From assembly GCF_900101845.1 (NCBI RefSeq), contig NZ_FNAM01000028.1:1-64000 (forward strand): a DNA stretch of 64,000 nucleotides, in the 5' to 3' direction. A program made the position numbers and the translations under genes. The notes beneath the pieces are model-generated. The model was not told the DNA's origin and ran no database searches. It worked only from the letters and a program-made list of their open reading frames with translations. This DNA comes from Sporomusa acidovorans (GTDB lineage: Bacteria > Bacillota > Negativicutes > Sporomusales > Sporomusaceae). Position 1 is the stretch's first letter. Every line of letters starts with the position of its first letter. Below, piece by piece: positions 18,414-26,028 of the stretch.

Positions 18414-19421
18414 ATGAAAAAAAAGTTGTTAATATGTGTAGGGGCTATGTTTTTAGTAAGTATTGTCAATCAAGTTTTTGCCGCCGACAACGAAATCAAA
18501 GTTGAAGGTGTTTGGGGCAACAGGTATATTCACACCAAGGACAAGAGCCTTGAGGATGGCGGTACTATGGTAAATTTGACTATTACCAAAAAATTAAGCG
18601 ATAAATATAAGATTGTTACCGAAAGCGAAGTTCATCGGCCGCTTAAAGATAGTTTACCCTTTGCCACTTCTCGAGACGGCAAGATGCATAGTTGGGCATG
18701 GCCTTTTTTGCAAGCTAATATTGAAGGCAATTTTGACGGAACTATAGTAAAACTCGGCCGTTTTACATATACGCCTGCCTATAAATTAGTACATGACAAC
18801 AAACAGCAGGTTAGCGGTGGTTTGGTGTCTTTCGGAAAAATAGTTAGAACAACAATTGTGGTAGGGAAAAATGATCCTTTTTGGCCGGGGACAAGCAGTA
18901 ATTCGACAATGCCTGGCGCTGACGGACTTATGCAGAGAAGCGCGTATCAGTCTATTGATGTCGTAATTCCTGCTTCTGAGATTACTAACATTAGAGCAGC
19001 ATATCAAAAAGGCACTGTTCCTCTGCCTAAAGAGGCTCTGCCAACTGTTAATCCGCGAATTAACTTTAAAGAATTTGGTTTTGATACCAAAGTAGTAAAG
19101 AATCTGGGTTTGGAAGCTGCCCTCATAAGATCGAGCGCAGCTGCGGACGGACACGGTTCGTACGCCAAATTAATCTATAAGGGGGCCAATCCAGGGATAG
19201 CGCAATCGTTTGATATATATACAACTTATCACAAGTTAGAAGCTAATTCGATTATTGGAAATGATATCCCGATGTTGGCAGATTATAAAGGTGTTCGTGT
19301 CGGTACGCACTATGTTATTTGGAAGGGTTCGCTGCTCGAAGTATTTTACGACAAGCAAAAAACTGTGAAGACAAATGCTAAAGCAGATATGTTTATGGCA
19401 AAATTAGATTTCTTCTTTTAA
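18414..19421 (+). CDS. Outer-membrane beta-barrel (porin-like) protein without SLH domain
   Basis: A 335-residue protein with a signal peptide (KKKLLICVGAMFLVSIV ... VFA) and no SLH domain. The body is beta-rich with alternating polar and hydrophobic residues and ends LDFFF, the C-terminal aromatic signature of outer-membrane barrels. I do not recognise a named family; a substrate-specific porin is likely. It shares its operator with the flavoprotein/cytochrome operon downstream, so it probably admits the electron acceptor used there. GAGGGGGAG gives the ribosome-binding site. Confidence 0.75.
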   Translation: MKKKLLICVGAMFLVSIVNQVFAADNEIKVEGVWGNRYIHTKDKSLEDGGTMVNLTITKKLSDKYKIVTESEVHRPLKDSLPFATSRDGKMHSWAWPFLQANIEGNFDGTIVKLGRFTYTPAYKLVHDNKQQVSGGLVSFGKIVRTTIVVGKNDPFWPGTSSNSTMPGADGLMQRSAYQSIDVVIPASEITNIRAAYQKGTVPLPKEALPTVNPRINFKEFGFDTKVVKNLGLEAALIRSSAAADGHGSYAKLIYKGANPGIAQSFDIYTTYHKLEANSIIGNDIPMLADYKGVRVGTHYVIWKGSLLEVFYDKQKTVKTNAKADMFMAKLDFFF

Positions 19422-19460
19422 AGGCTAACAAGTAAACCACAAACTTTTTAATATAATTAT

Positions 19461-19490
19461 AAAATTCCCCTTTATCAAGGGGAATTTTAC
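19461..19490 (+). terminator. Terminator of the porin gene
   Basis: AAAATTCCCC pairs with GGGGAATTTT around a short TTTATCAA loop; the 3' arm ends in four T. The stem is symmetric and could act on both strands. Confidence 0.75.
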
Positions 19491-19607
19491 TTTGGATTCT
19501 TAGCCTAAAAGTGAAATAGTACCTACTTATTTATTTAATTATATGTGATAATTAGCACACGTAATTAAATATGAATTGCCAATTTACTTTTTTGCGAGGT
19601 GACAGGT

Positions 19608-21194
19608 ATGCCAGCTAATATCCGCAGGATTGCATGCGAACTTAATAATTTTAGACCGCAATTATTTATTAACAGTAGGAAAAATGAAGATGTAGCGGCC
19701 GCCATTTCAGTAAGTAAATTGCCGTCAAAATACAGAAATGATGTATTGTATATTATAAAAGCTTCTATGCTTACAAGCCTGCCGAGCAGTATGCCTATTA
19801 ATATTTTGTGTATATGTGATGTCGAGGTTTCAGATAAGTTGTTCTCCGATTCTATACACAACTTTATTTTATTTTCACATCCACTTGACGTTAAGATTAT
19901 TCGCGAAGAGGTTCAAAATATTATTCGTACGTGCAGCGGTGAGGGATATATTCCGCAAAAGCTTTTAGATGCAGTATCCTCTGGTGGTCTTCAAAATATT
20001 GCGGATACAGCGTATTTGTTATTGGGAAATCCGATTATAATTTATGATTTAAGTTTCAAAATTTTGGCATTTTCACAAAATGTGTATCCTGAATGCAAAC
20101 TTTTTAAGAAAGCCGCGAAAGATAAGCAAATGATAGAGCAGACCATGATTGCTTTTTTTCAGGAAAATGCTTTGAAGACAATGAGGGAGCAGGGATCATC
20201 GTATTTTTTTGAATGTTGTGACCGGCCTGTATTACCGGAAAAAACAATCATTATCAATTCCCCAGTGTTTATAAAGGGACTGCTTGTTGGCTATGCAGTA
20301 GCAATGAAAGGTTATGTCAATTGGGATAAAGGCGATCTTGGGCTGATGGATGAAATATGTAAAACCATATCAATTGAAATGCGAAATGATAGATTTTATA
20401 GAAATAGTAAAGGTGTTCTAAAAGAGCATTTTCTCATGGATACGCTTGAGGCTGAAACAGAACAAAAAGAGTTGGTGAAAGCTCGGGTTAATGCCCTTGA
20501 TATGAAAATGCATAAAAATATGTTTATAGTTGTCATTCGCCTAACAGAACAAATGGAGGATAATTCACAGCTAAGGCTAATACTGAGGGAAATAGAAAAT
20601 ATTTTTGAAGATAGTATTTCAATTATATACAAAGAGAATATCGTTTCATTAATCCATTTTCATCAGGATAAACAAGTATTAATGGAGATCATACAGGAAA
20701 AATTCCATATTTGCAATAGTTCTGAGGATTTGGTAACCGGAGTTAGTATGTGTTTCCATGATATTTGTCAGATTAAAAAGCACTATTTTCAGGCGTTGGA
20801 TGCATTGGATATAGGTTTAACTTTACAAAAACCGGGGAGAATTTATTTCTTCCAGCAACTTTCTATTTATCGATTATTTAAATTAAGCGGTAAGACTACT
20901 GAAATTAGGGATTATTTACATCCTGCCGTTTTCTGCTTGATAAATTACGATAATGAAAATCATTCCGAGCTTATGAAAACCCTGTATTATTATATTATCA
21001 ATCTTAAGGCTTTGTTAAAAACTAAAGATATTCTTCGTATTCATAGAAATACACTGATATATCGGATTAACAAAATACAAGAACTAGCGAATATCGATCT
21101 GGAAGACGGTGAAACAGTTTTCCAATTGTATATTACTTTTAAAGGTCTTGAGTATATAGCGTGTCAGGAAAATAGGGAAGTGGATTTTTGGTAA
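19608..21194 (+). CDS. PucR/CdaR-type transcriptional regulator
   Basis: About 528 residues. The C-terminus has the PucR-type helix-turn-helix (ILRIHRNTLIYRINKIQELA, then a Leu/Phe-rich end). Before it is a GGDEF-like CdaR middle domain (QALDALDIG, PGRIYFFQQLSIYRLF). The N-terminal region contains DTAYLLLGNPIIIYDLS, the usual opening of PucR sensory domains. GAGGTG seven bases upstream supports the ATG at 19608 over a GTG at 19599. It lies between two genes that share an operator and should control both in response to a substrate or product. It has its own terminator hairpin. Confidence 0.88.
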   Translation: MPANIRRIACELNNFRPQLFINSRKNEDVAAAISVSKLPSKYRNDVLYIIKASMLTSLPSSMPINILCICDVEVSDKLFSDSIHNFILFSHPLDVKIIREEVQNIIRTCSGEGYIPQKLLDAVSSGGLQNIADTAYLLLGNPIIIYDLSFKILAFSQNVYPECKLFKKAAKDKQMIEQTMIAFFQENALKTMREQGSSYFFECCDRPVLPEKTIIINSPVFIKGLLVGYAVAMKGYVNWDKGDLGLMDEICKTISIEMRNDRFYRNSKGVLKEHFLMDTLEAETEQKELVKARVNALDMKMHKNMFIVVIRLTEQMEDNSQLRLILREIENIFEDSISIIYKENIVSLIHFHQDKQVLMEIIQEKFHICNSSEDLVTGVSMCFHDICQIKKHYFQALDALDIGLTLQKPGRIYFFQQLSIYRLFKLSGKTTEIRDYLHPAVFCLINYDNENHSELMKTLYYYIINLKALLKTKDILRIHRNTLIYRINKIQELANIDLEDGETVFQLYITFKGLEYIACQENREVDFW

Positions 21195-21227
21195 ATCATA
21201 AATACGACTATTAGCGCTATGTTTTTG

Positions 21228-21270
21228 GCAAAGGTACCTCCTGCAGTGAAAATGCAGGAGGTACCTTTGC
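21228..21270 (+). terminator. Perfect 18-bp hairpin after the PucR-like gene
   Basis: GCAAAGGTACCTCCTGCA pairs base for base with its downstream complement around loop GTGAAAA. No strong T-tract follows, so termination may be incomplete, but the position fits the end of the regulator transcript. Confidence 0.65.
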
Positions 21271-21274
21271 AATT

Positions 21275-21400
21275 TGCCCTGAATGGGCGATAACTCGGTG
21301 ATGAAAGTTCACTACAGGCTTTTGGCAGTAGGAACTGTTAGCAAAGGGCAAGGTTGTCTATCGTGAGGGGGTCTGGAGGTAAGCGGGCAGTCCCTACCCA
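21275..21400 (+). other. Possible group II intron relic (domain I-like sequence)
   Basis: The stretch contains CGATAACTCGGTGATG, GAACTGTTAGCAAAGGGCAA and GTTGTCTATCGTGAGG. These resemble the conserved 5' part of bacterial group II introns from memory. No reverse-transcriptase ORF or domain V is present. It would be a short dead fragment. Confidence 0.4.
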
Positions 21401-21404
21401 TTAG

Positions 21405-21494
21405 TATTAAAGTACAAAATCAGCAGTCAATTGCTACGAACATTTTGTATTATGGTACATTGTTTCAAAATTTTACAATGTGCTACCATTATTA
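21405..21494 (+). promoter_or_regulatory. Operator region shared with the porin gene, copy 2
   Basis: TATTAAAGTACAAAAT at 21405 and, 42 bases on, TATGGTACATTGTT ... TTTTACAATGTGCTACCATT. Here the inverted repeat is clearer (TGGTA-CATTGT facing ACAATG-GCTACCA). It lies 56 bases ahead of the flavoprotein start. Confidence 0.65.
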
Positions 21495-21549
21495 AATAGA
21501 TAGTAAGACAATTTTGCAAATGATGGAGATTTTATAAGGAGAGGTGTGT

Positions 21550-23295
21550 ATGAAGGACAATGGAATGAATGAAACCAAAACTAAAAACCAATTGAACAGA
21601 AGAAACTTTTTAAAATGCACGGCTGCCGTTGCCGCAGGAGTTATGTCAGCTGGACTTATCACAGGCTGTTCTAAAAAAGCTGATGTCTTAAAGAATCCAC
21701 CGGAACCAATCAAATTGGACGGATGGCTTGGTCAAGCCCCTGAGATTGCTGATTCGCAAATAAAGCAAACGATGGAAGCAGATGTTGTTATTGTCGGAGC
21801 AGGTGTGGCAGGATTACATGCCGCAAGAGCAGCATCTGAAGCGGGAGCTTCGGTAATCGTTGTGGAAAAGGCTAAGATATATCAAGTTCGCAGCGGGCAA
21901 TATGGCGTTATTGACAGTAAAGTACAAAAATCGTTTGGTATCAAAATCGATAAAAATACCGTTATTCTCGAAAATATGAAACAGATGGGGTATCGTGCCG
22001 ACCAGCGAATGTGGAAGTACTGGGCGGATCACAGCGGGGAAGCCTTTGACTGGCTGCTGGAACTGGCGCCTGATCTTGCAGTTTTGCCGGAAGATGCGCT
22101 TTCTTATGTTGACAACAAATTAAATTTGCTGATGATGCATTTTCCTGCACCGGCAGGCTATAACCAGGCAGAAGAAAATTCGCCAACCTGGCCGACCGTT
22201 ATGTCATTTGTGCCTAATCAAAATATGATTATGGAACGGGTATATCAGAAATGCTTGGATCAGGGCTGTAAGTTCCTTTTTTCAACCAAGGGCGAAAAAC
22301 TCATCCGTCCGGATAATCAAGGGCGGGTGCAAGGGGTTATCTGTCAGGATGTAAAGGGTACATATGGAAAAATCCTTGCCCGTAAAGCGGTTATTCTGGC
22401 GACAGGGGATTATGGCAATAACAAGGAAATGATGACTTATTTTGTGCCATGGGCAGCAGACTGTATGAATGTTTTCCCAAATAGGGATGCCAAAGGCAAG
22501 CCTACTAATACCGGTGACGGTCATAAAATGGGAGCTTGGATCGGAGGCAAAATCGAGGATGGTCCCCATGCACCAATGGTTCACACGCTAGGCGGGCCGC
22601 TCGGAGTCGATGCTTTCTTTTTAACGAATATTGAGGGAAAGCGTTTTGTTAATGAGGATCTCGGCGGGCAACAGCTTTCCTGTGCCTTGTACCGTCAGCC
22701 CGAAAATTTTGGCTGGCAGATATTTGATGATAAGTGGCCTGAACAGCTTGAACAGATGGGAGTTTCACACGGTGCCGTTAATCACTGTGTCGCAGCTGAT
22801 AAAAATCCAAAGCTAAAAGATGCGCAGTGGAGTCTGGGAAGGACAGCATATACTTCCCGCGAAGATCTTCTAAAAACAGAAGGACTTGTGATTGCTGACA
22901 GCATAACTGAACTTATCGGTAAGCTCGGACTCGACGCTAAAGCCCAGGAAACACTGCTTCAGTCCATAAAACGGTATAATCAACTTTGCTATAAAGGCGT
23001 TGATGAAGATTTCGGCAAAACGTCGAAACGTCTCTTCCCGATTGAAACAGCACCATTTTACGCTGGACAGATGAGAGCCGGGGCTTTGCTTGTCAATATG
23101 GGTGGACTTACCTGCGATCCTGAAACAGGCAATGTGCTTGATAAAAAATACAAGAGGATTGAAGGCCTATATGCAATAGGAAATGTTAGCGGCGGACGTT
23201 TTCTCGGTGATTATCCAGTTGTTACAGCTGGTACAAGTCATGGATTTGCGTTAACTTACGGACGTTTGGTTGGATCATTAGTAGCAAAACTGTAA
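21550..23295 (+). CDS. Secreted FAD-dependent reductase (fumarate-reductase-like flavoprotein)
   Basis: About 581 residues. A twin-arginine signal (NRRNFLKCTAAVAAGV) runs into a lipobox-like LITGC, so the protein is exported by Tat and probably lipid-anchored. The FAD-binding domain has the GxGxxG dinucleotide motif (VVIVGAGVAGLHAARAA) and ends with the family's GRFLGDYPVVTAGTSHGFA. It resembles the flavin subunits of extracytoplasmic fumarate, urocanate and related enoate reductases; the acceptor is not identifiable. The cytochrome gene 30 bases downstream would supply electrons. AGGAGAGG favours the ATG at 21550. Confidence 0.88.
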   Translation: MKDNGMNETKTKNQLNRRNFLKCTAAVAAGVMSAGLITGCSKKADVLKNPPEPIKLDGWLGQAPEIADSQIKQTMEADVVIVGAGVAGLHAARAASEAGASVIVVEKAKIYQVRSGQYGVIDSKVQKSFGIKIDKNTVILENMKQMGYRADQRMWKYWADHSGEAFDWLLELAPDLAVLPEDALSYVDNKLNLLMMHFPAPAGYNQAEENSPTWPTVMSFVPNQNMIMERVYQKCLDQGCKFLFSTKGEKLIRPDNQGRVQGVICQDVKGTYGKILARKAVILATGDYGNNKEMMTYFVPWAADCMNVFPNRDAKGKPTNTGDGHKMGAWIGGKIEDGPHAPMVHTLGGPLGVDAFFLTNIEGKRFVNEDLGGQQLSCALYRQPENFGWQIFDDKWPEQLEQMGVSHGAVNHCVAADKNPKLKDAQWSLGRTAYTSREDLLKTEGLVIADSITELIGKLGLDAKAQETLLQSIKRYNQLCYKGVDEDFGKTSKRLFPIETAPFYAGQMRAGALLVNMGGLTCDPETGNVLDKKYKRIEGLYAIGNVSGGRFLGDYPVVTAGTSHGFALTYGRLVGSLVAKL

Positions 23296-23325
23296 AGAGA
23301 AAAGATTTATTGAGGAGGCGGGAAT

Positions 23326-23886
23326 ATGACAGACGAGGAAGGAAAATGCAGAGTTCTAATCAAGAAAATAAAAGAATTAAATAAGCCTCAGTTAATTCTT
23401 TTGTTGTGCCTGGTGGCTATAATATTTATGGGAATTGGCTATGCGGGTATGGAAAAAGTCAGTGCTAACCCGGCATTTTGTGCCAGTTGCCATAATATGA
23501 GAAGCCACTATGATACCTATACTACAGGCAATTTACTGGCGAAAAAACATGCGGATGCCAAGGTAACCTGCCATGATTGCCATGAACCTTCATTAGAACA
23601 GCAAACAGATGAGGGAATCAAGTACATAACCGGCAATTATAAAGATCCCATGCCTAAAAAAGATTATTCCAAGGACTTATGCCTAAAGTGCCATGATTAT
23701 GAAAAAGTAAAAAGTAAGACAGCATCATATGGTAAAGAAAACCCGCATGATTCGGAACATAACGATGCACAGGAATGTTCTACATGTCATAGTGTGCACC
23801 ATGAATCAATTAATCAATGCAATACTTGCCACGGCGTTTCCTGGTCGGATAAATTAGATGATAGCTGGCAGAAAAGAAATAAATAA
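23326..23886 (+). CDS. Pentahaem NapC/NirT-type c-type cytochrome
   Basis: A 186-residue protein with one membrane span (about residues 20-41) and five CxxCH sites: CASCH, CHDCH, CLKCH, CSTCH and CNTCH. This is a small NapC/NrfH-like quinol dehydrogenase that would take electrons from menaquinol to the flavoprotein encoded upstream. GAGGAGGCGGG provides the ribosome-binding site. A hairpin lies between it and the haem-delivery genes. Confidence 0.92.
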   Translation: MTDEEGKCRVLIKKIKELNKPQLILLLCLVAIIFMGIGYAGMEKVSANPAFCASCHNMRSHYDTYTTGNLLAKKHADAKVTCHDCHEPSLEQQTDEGIKYITGNYKDPMPKKDYSKDLCLKCHDYEKVKSKTASYGKENPHDSEHNDAQECSTCHSVHHESINQCNTCHGVSWSDKLDDSWQKRNK

Positions 23887-23897
23887 AGCATAACCTT

Positions 23898-23932
23898 TCA
23901 GATAAGATCCCGGACAATATGGGGTCTTATCT
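23898..23932 (+). repeat. Hairpin between cytochrome and resB-like genes
   Basis: CAGATAAGATCCC faces GGGGTCTTATCTG with one mismatch. No T-tract follows, so it could attenuate or stabilise the message rather than end it. Confidence 0.6.
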
Positions 23933-23994
23933 GAGCAACTCAAATAATAAAAAATGGGGGACTTGATATAAGGGATACGGAAGGACGTGAATTA

Positions 23995-24966
23995 TTGGAG
24001 TTTTTTAACGTGTTCAAATCAATGAAGACCGGATTTATCTTATTGCTGTTGATTAGCTTGTTTGCGTCTTTTATTGACTTGTCTAATCCGTCAGTAGATT
24101 ATTCTTTTATTGGATTTTATTTTTTGGTAATAATGTTTGTAATAAATTTGGCGATATACGTAGTAAATAAGCTTAAAAAAATAATACAATTATTAAAAAT
24201 GCGTACTGAATCTAGGAGTTCTTTATATAGCGGGGTAGGTCTGCATCTAAGCCTGTTTGCCGTTCATGCAGGTATTGCCCTGCTTTTCCTTGGAAATATT
24301 TTGGATTTAGGCTTAGGATATAGCCAACGTGTTGAGTTGAGGCCGGGGGAATCCTTTACGCTGCCCGGTTCGAGAACTGTGCTAAGGTTAGAGGACTTTC
24401 GGATTGATTATTATCAAGATGGAAGCCCATCTCAATATACTTCTAAAGTTCTTGTAACGGAAAATGACCAAGAAGTCACCTATGACATAACAGTAAATCA
24501 TCCGCTTGAAATATCCGGCAGTAAAATATACCAGGAAAGTTACGGATGGATCGTGAATATCGAAATTGGCGATGGAAATAATCTCAAAAAATATTTCGTA
24601 AAGCCGGGAGATGAGGTTGGACTAGAAAACAGGAAAATAGAGATTGTTCGATACTTTATGAACTTTGTTCCGGGGAAAATGCCTGAAAAGGGCGTAACTG
24701 GCGCCCCCGCGGTTATGTATTATATGTCGCAGAAAAACCTGACAGGAGTTGCTAAACTGGGGGAAAAGATAAAGATTAGTGATAATCAATTTCTGACTTT
24801 TGTTGATAAACAAGCGTTTACTGTGTTAAAAGTGAAAAATAGTCCGGGACTGACGATTGTTGAGGTAGGCGGCATCTTGTTGATGATAGGAATAGTCCTA
24901 GTATTTTCATTTATGCATAAAAAATCGATGCAATTTAATGATTTTTGTAAGGATGTGGCACAGTAA
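23995..24966 (+). CDS. resB: ResB-type cytochrome c biogenesis protein
   Basis: A 323-residue membrane protein: about three spans near the N-terminus, a large outside domain (PGESFTLPGSRTVLRLEDFR, PLEISGSKIYQESYG) and a final span near residue 300. It belongs to the Ccs1/ResB family, which works with CcsA/ResC to carry haem across the membrane and attach it to CxxCH motifs. The start is a TTG after AAGGA. The stop overlaps the next start by one base. Its place behind a pentahaem cytochrome suggests a dedicated maturation pair. Confidence 0.85.
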   Translation: MEFFNVFKSMKTGFILLLLISLFASFIDLSNPSVDYSFIGFYFLVIMFVINLAIYVVNKLKKIIQLLKMRTESRSSLYSGVGLHLSLFAVHAGIALLFLGNILDLGLGYSQRVELRPGESFTLPGSRTVLRLEDFRIDYYQDGSPSQYTSKVLVTENDQEVTYDITVNHPLEISGSKIYQESYGWIVNIEIGDGNNLKKYFVKPGDEVGLENRKIEIVRYFMNFVPGKMPEKGVTGAPAVMYYMSQKNLTGVAKLGEKIKISDNQFLTFVDKQAFTVLKVKNSPGLTIVEVGGILLMIGIVLVFSFMHKKSMQFNDFCKDVAQ

Positions 24967-25757
24967 TGATTAAGATGGCAATGTTAGCAGCTTTTTATTG
25001 TACGATAATTCTCTTTTTTTTAAGTTCTATATTTTACTATATACAAGTCCAAAGTTGTGGAAAAATTGCTACCTCATTGGCTTTTGCCGGTCTCATTACA
25101 AATACAATTGTGCTAATCTTTAGAGTTGTGCTAACTGGGCAAGGATCATTTTCTAACAGTGTGGAGTTTCTTGTTCTATTATCGTGGTTATGTGTACTGT
25201 TTTACCTAATTTTTGAATATAAGTTTAAAACACGATCAGCGGGATTTGTTATGTTGTCTTTGGCTGGGTTCTTGGTACTGTTCATTGCTGTTGTTATGCC
25301 GCGAGGCTTGATTATGGTTGAGTTCCAGCCGCCGGTTCTCAAGAGTATCTGGCTTTCTGCACATGTATTTACAGCAGTTTTAGCATATGGCGCTTTTGCT
25401 TTAGCAGCCGCTATATCAGCATCTTACTTATTTTACACAAGGCAAAGTTTCAAGGGGCTGGATGTAGAGAAAGCTGTTTACAGTATTATTGTCTTTGGCT
25501 TTTTAACGCTAACCATAACGATTATTTTGGGTGCAATTTGGGCGGAGCAGGCTTGGGGAAGCTACTGGTCATGGGATCCTAAAGAAATTTGGTCGTTGAT
25601 TACTTGGGGGGTCTATGCACTATACTTTCACTTTCGCAACTCTAAGAACTGGAGTGAACCGCTGACGGCAAGATTTGCAATTATTGGATTTATCATCGTA
25701 TTGTTTACGTTTTTCGGAGTCAATTTTTTAATGCGGGGCTTACATAGTTATGCATAA
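24966..25757 (+). CDS. ccsA: CcsA/ResC-type haem-handling cytochrome c biogenesis protein
   Basis: A 263-residue polytopic protein with the tryptophan-rich haem-handling motif WGSYWSWDPKEIWSLITW near residue 200. Conserved His residues lie in the flanking loops (SAHVFTAVLAYG). With ResB it forms the system II cytochrome c synthase. Start and preceding stop overlap (TAATG), indicating translational coupling. Length fits the short CcsA form. Confidence 0.9.
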   Translation: MIKMAMLAAFYCTIILFFLSSIFYYIQVQSCGKIATSLAFAGLITNTIVLIFRVVLTGQGSFSNSVEFLVLLSWLCVLFYLIFEYKFKTRSAGFVMLSLAGFLVLFIAVVMPRGLIMVEFQPPVLKSIWLSAHVFTAVLAYGAFALAAAISASYLFYTRQSFKGLDVEKAVYSIIVFGFLTLTITIILGAIWAEQAWGSYWSWDPKEIWSLITWGVYALYFHFRNSKNWSEPLTARFAIIGFIIVLFTFFGVNFLMRGLHSYA

Positions 25758-26028
25758 AGGCTCTCATATAATAATGGTACTTTAATTACTATAGATGCTG
25801 CCCCAAAAATTGGCATAGGTTATGTCGGTATATCATTGGATGGCCTCTTCGTAAAGTAAATGATAGCTTTCGCTGGTAAAAAGGAGCTGTTCATGCTGCT
25901 ATATGGAATTTGAGACATTGTTTTCAAGAGCATAAAGAATGTCGGCACCCCGTACTCATGACACGCAAGATATCTTAGGATTGTTGGGGATACTACCTTT
26001 ATTCCATCATTTGAAAAGGAGTACTACC

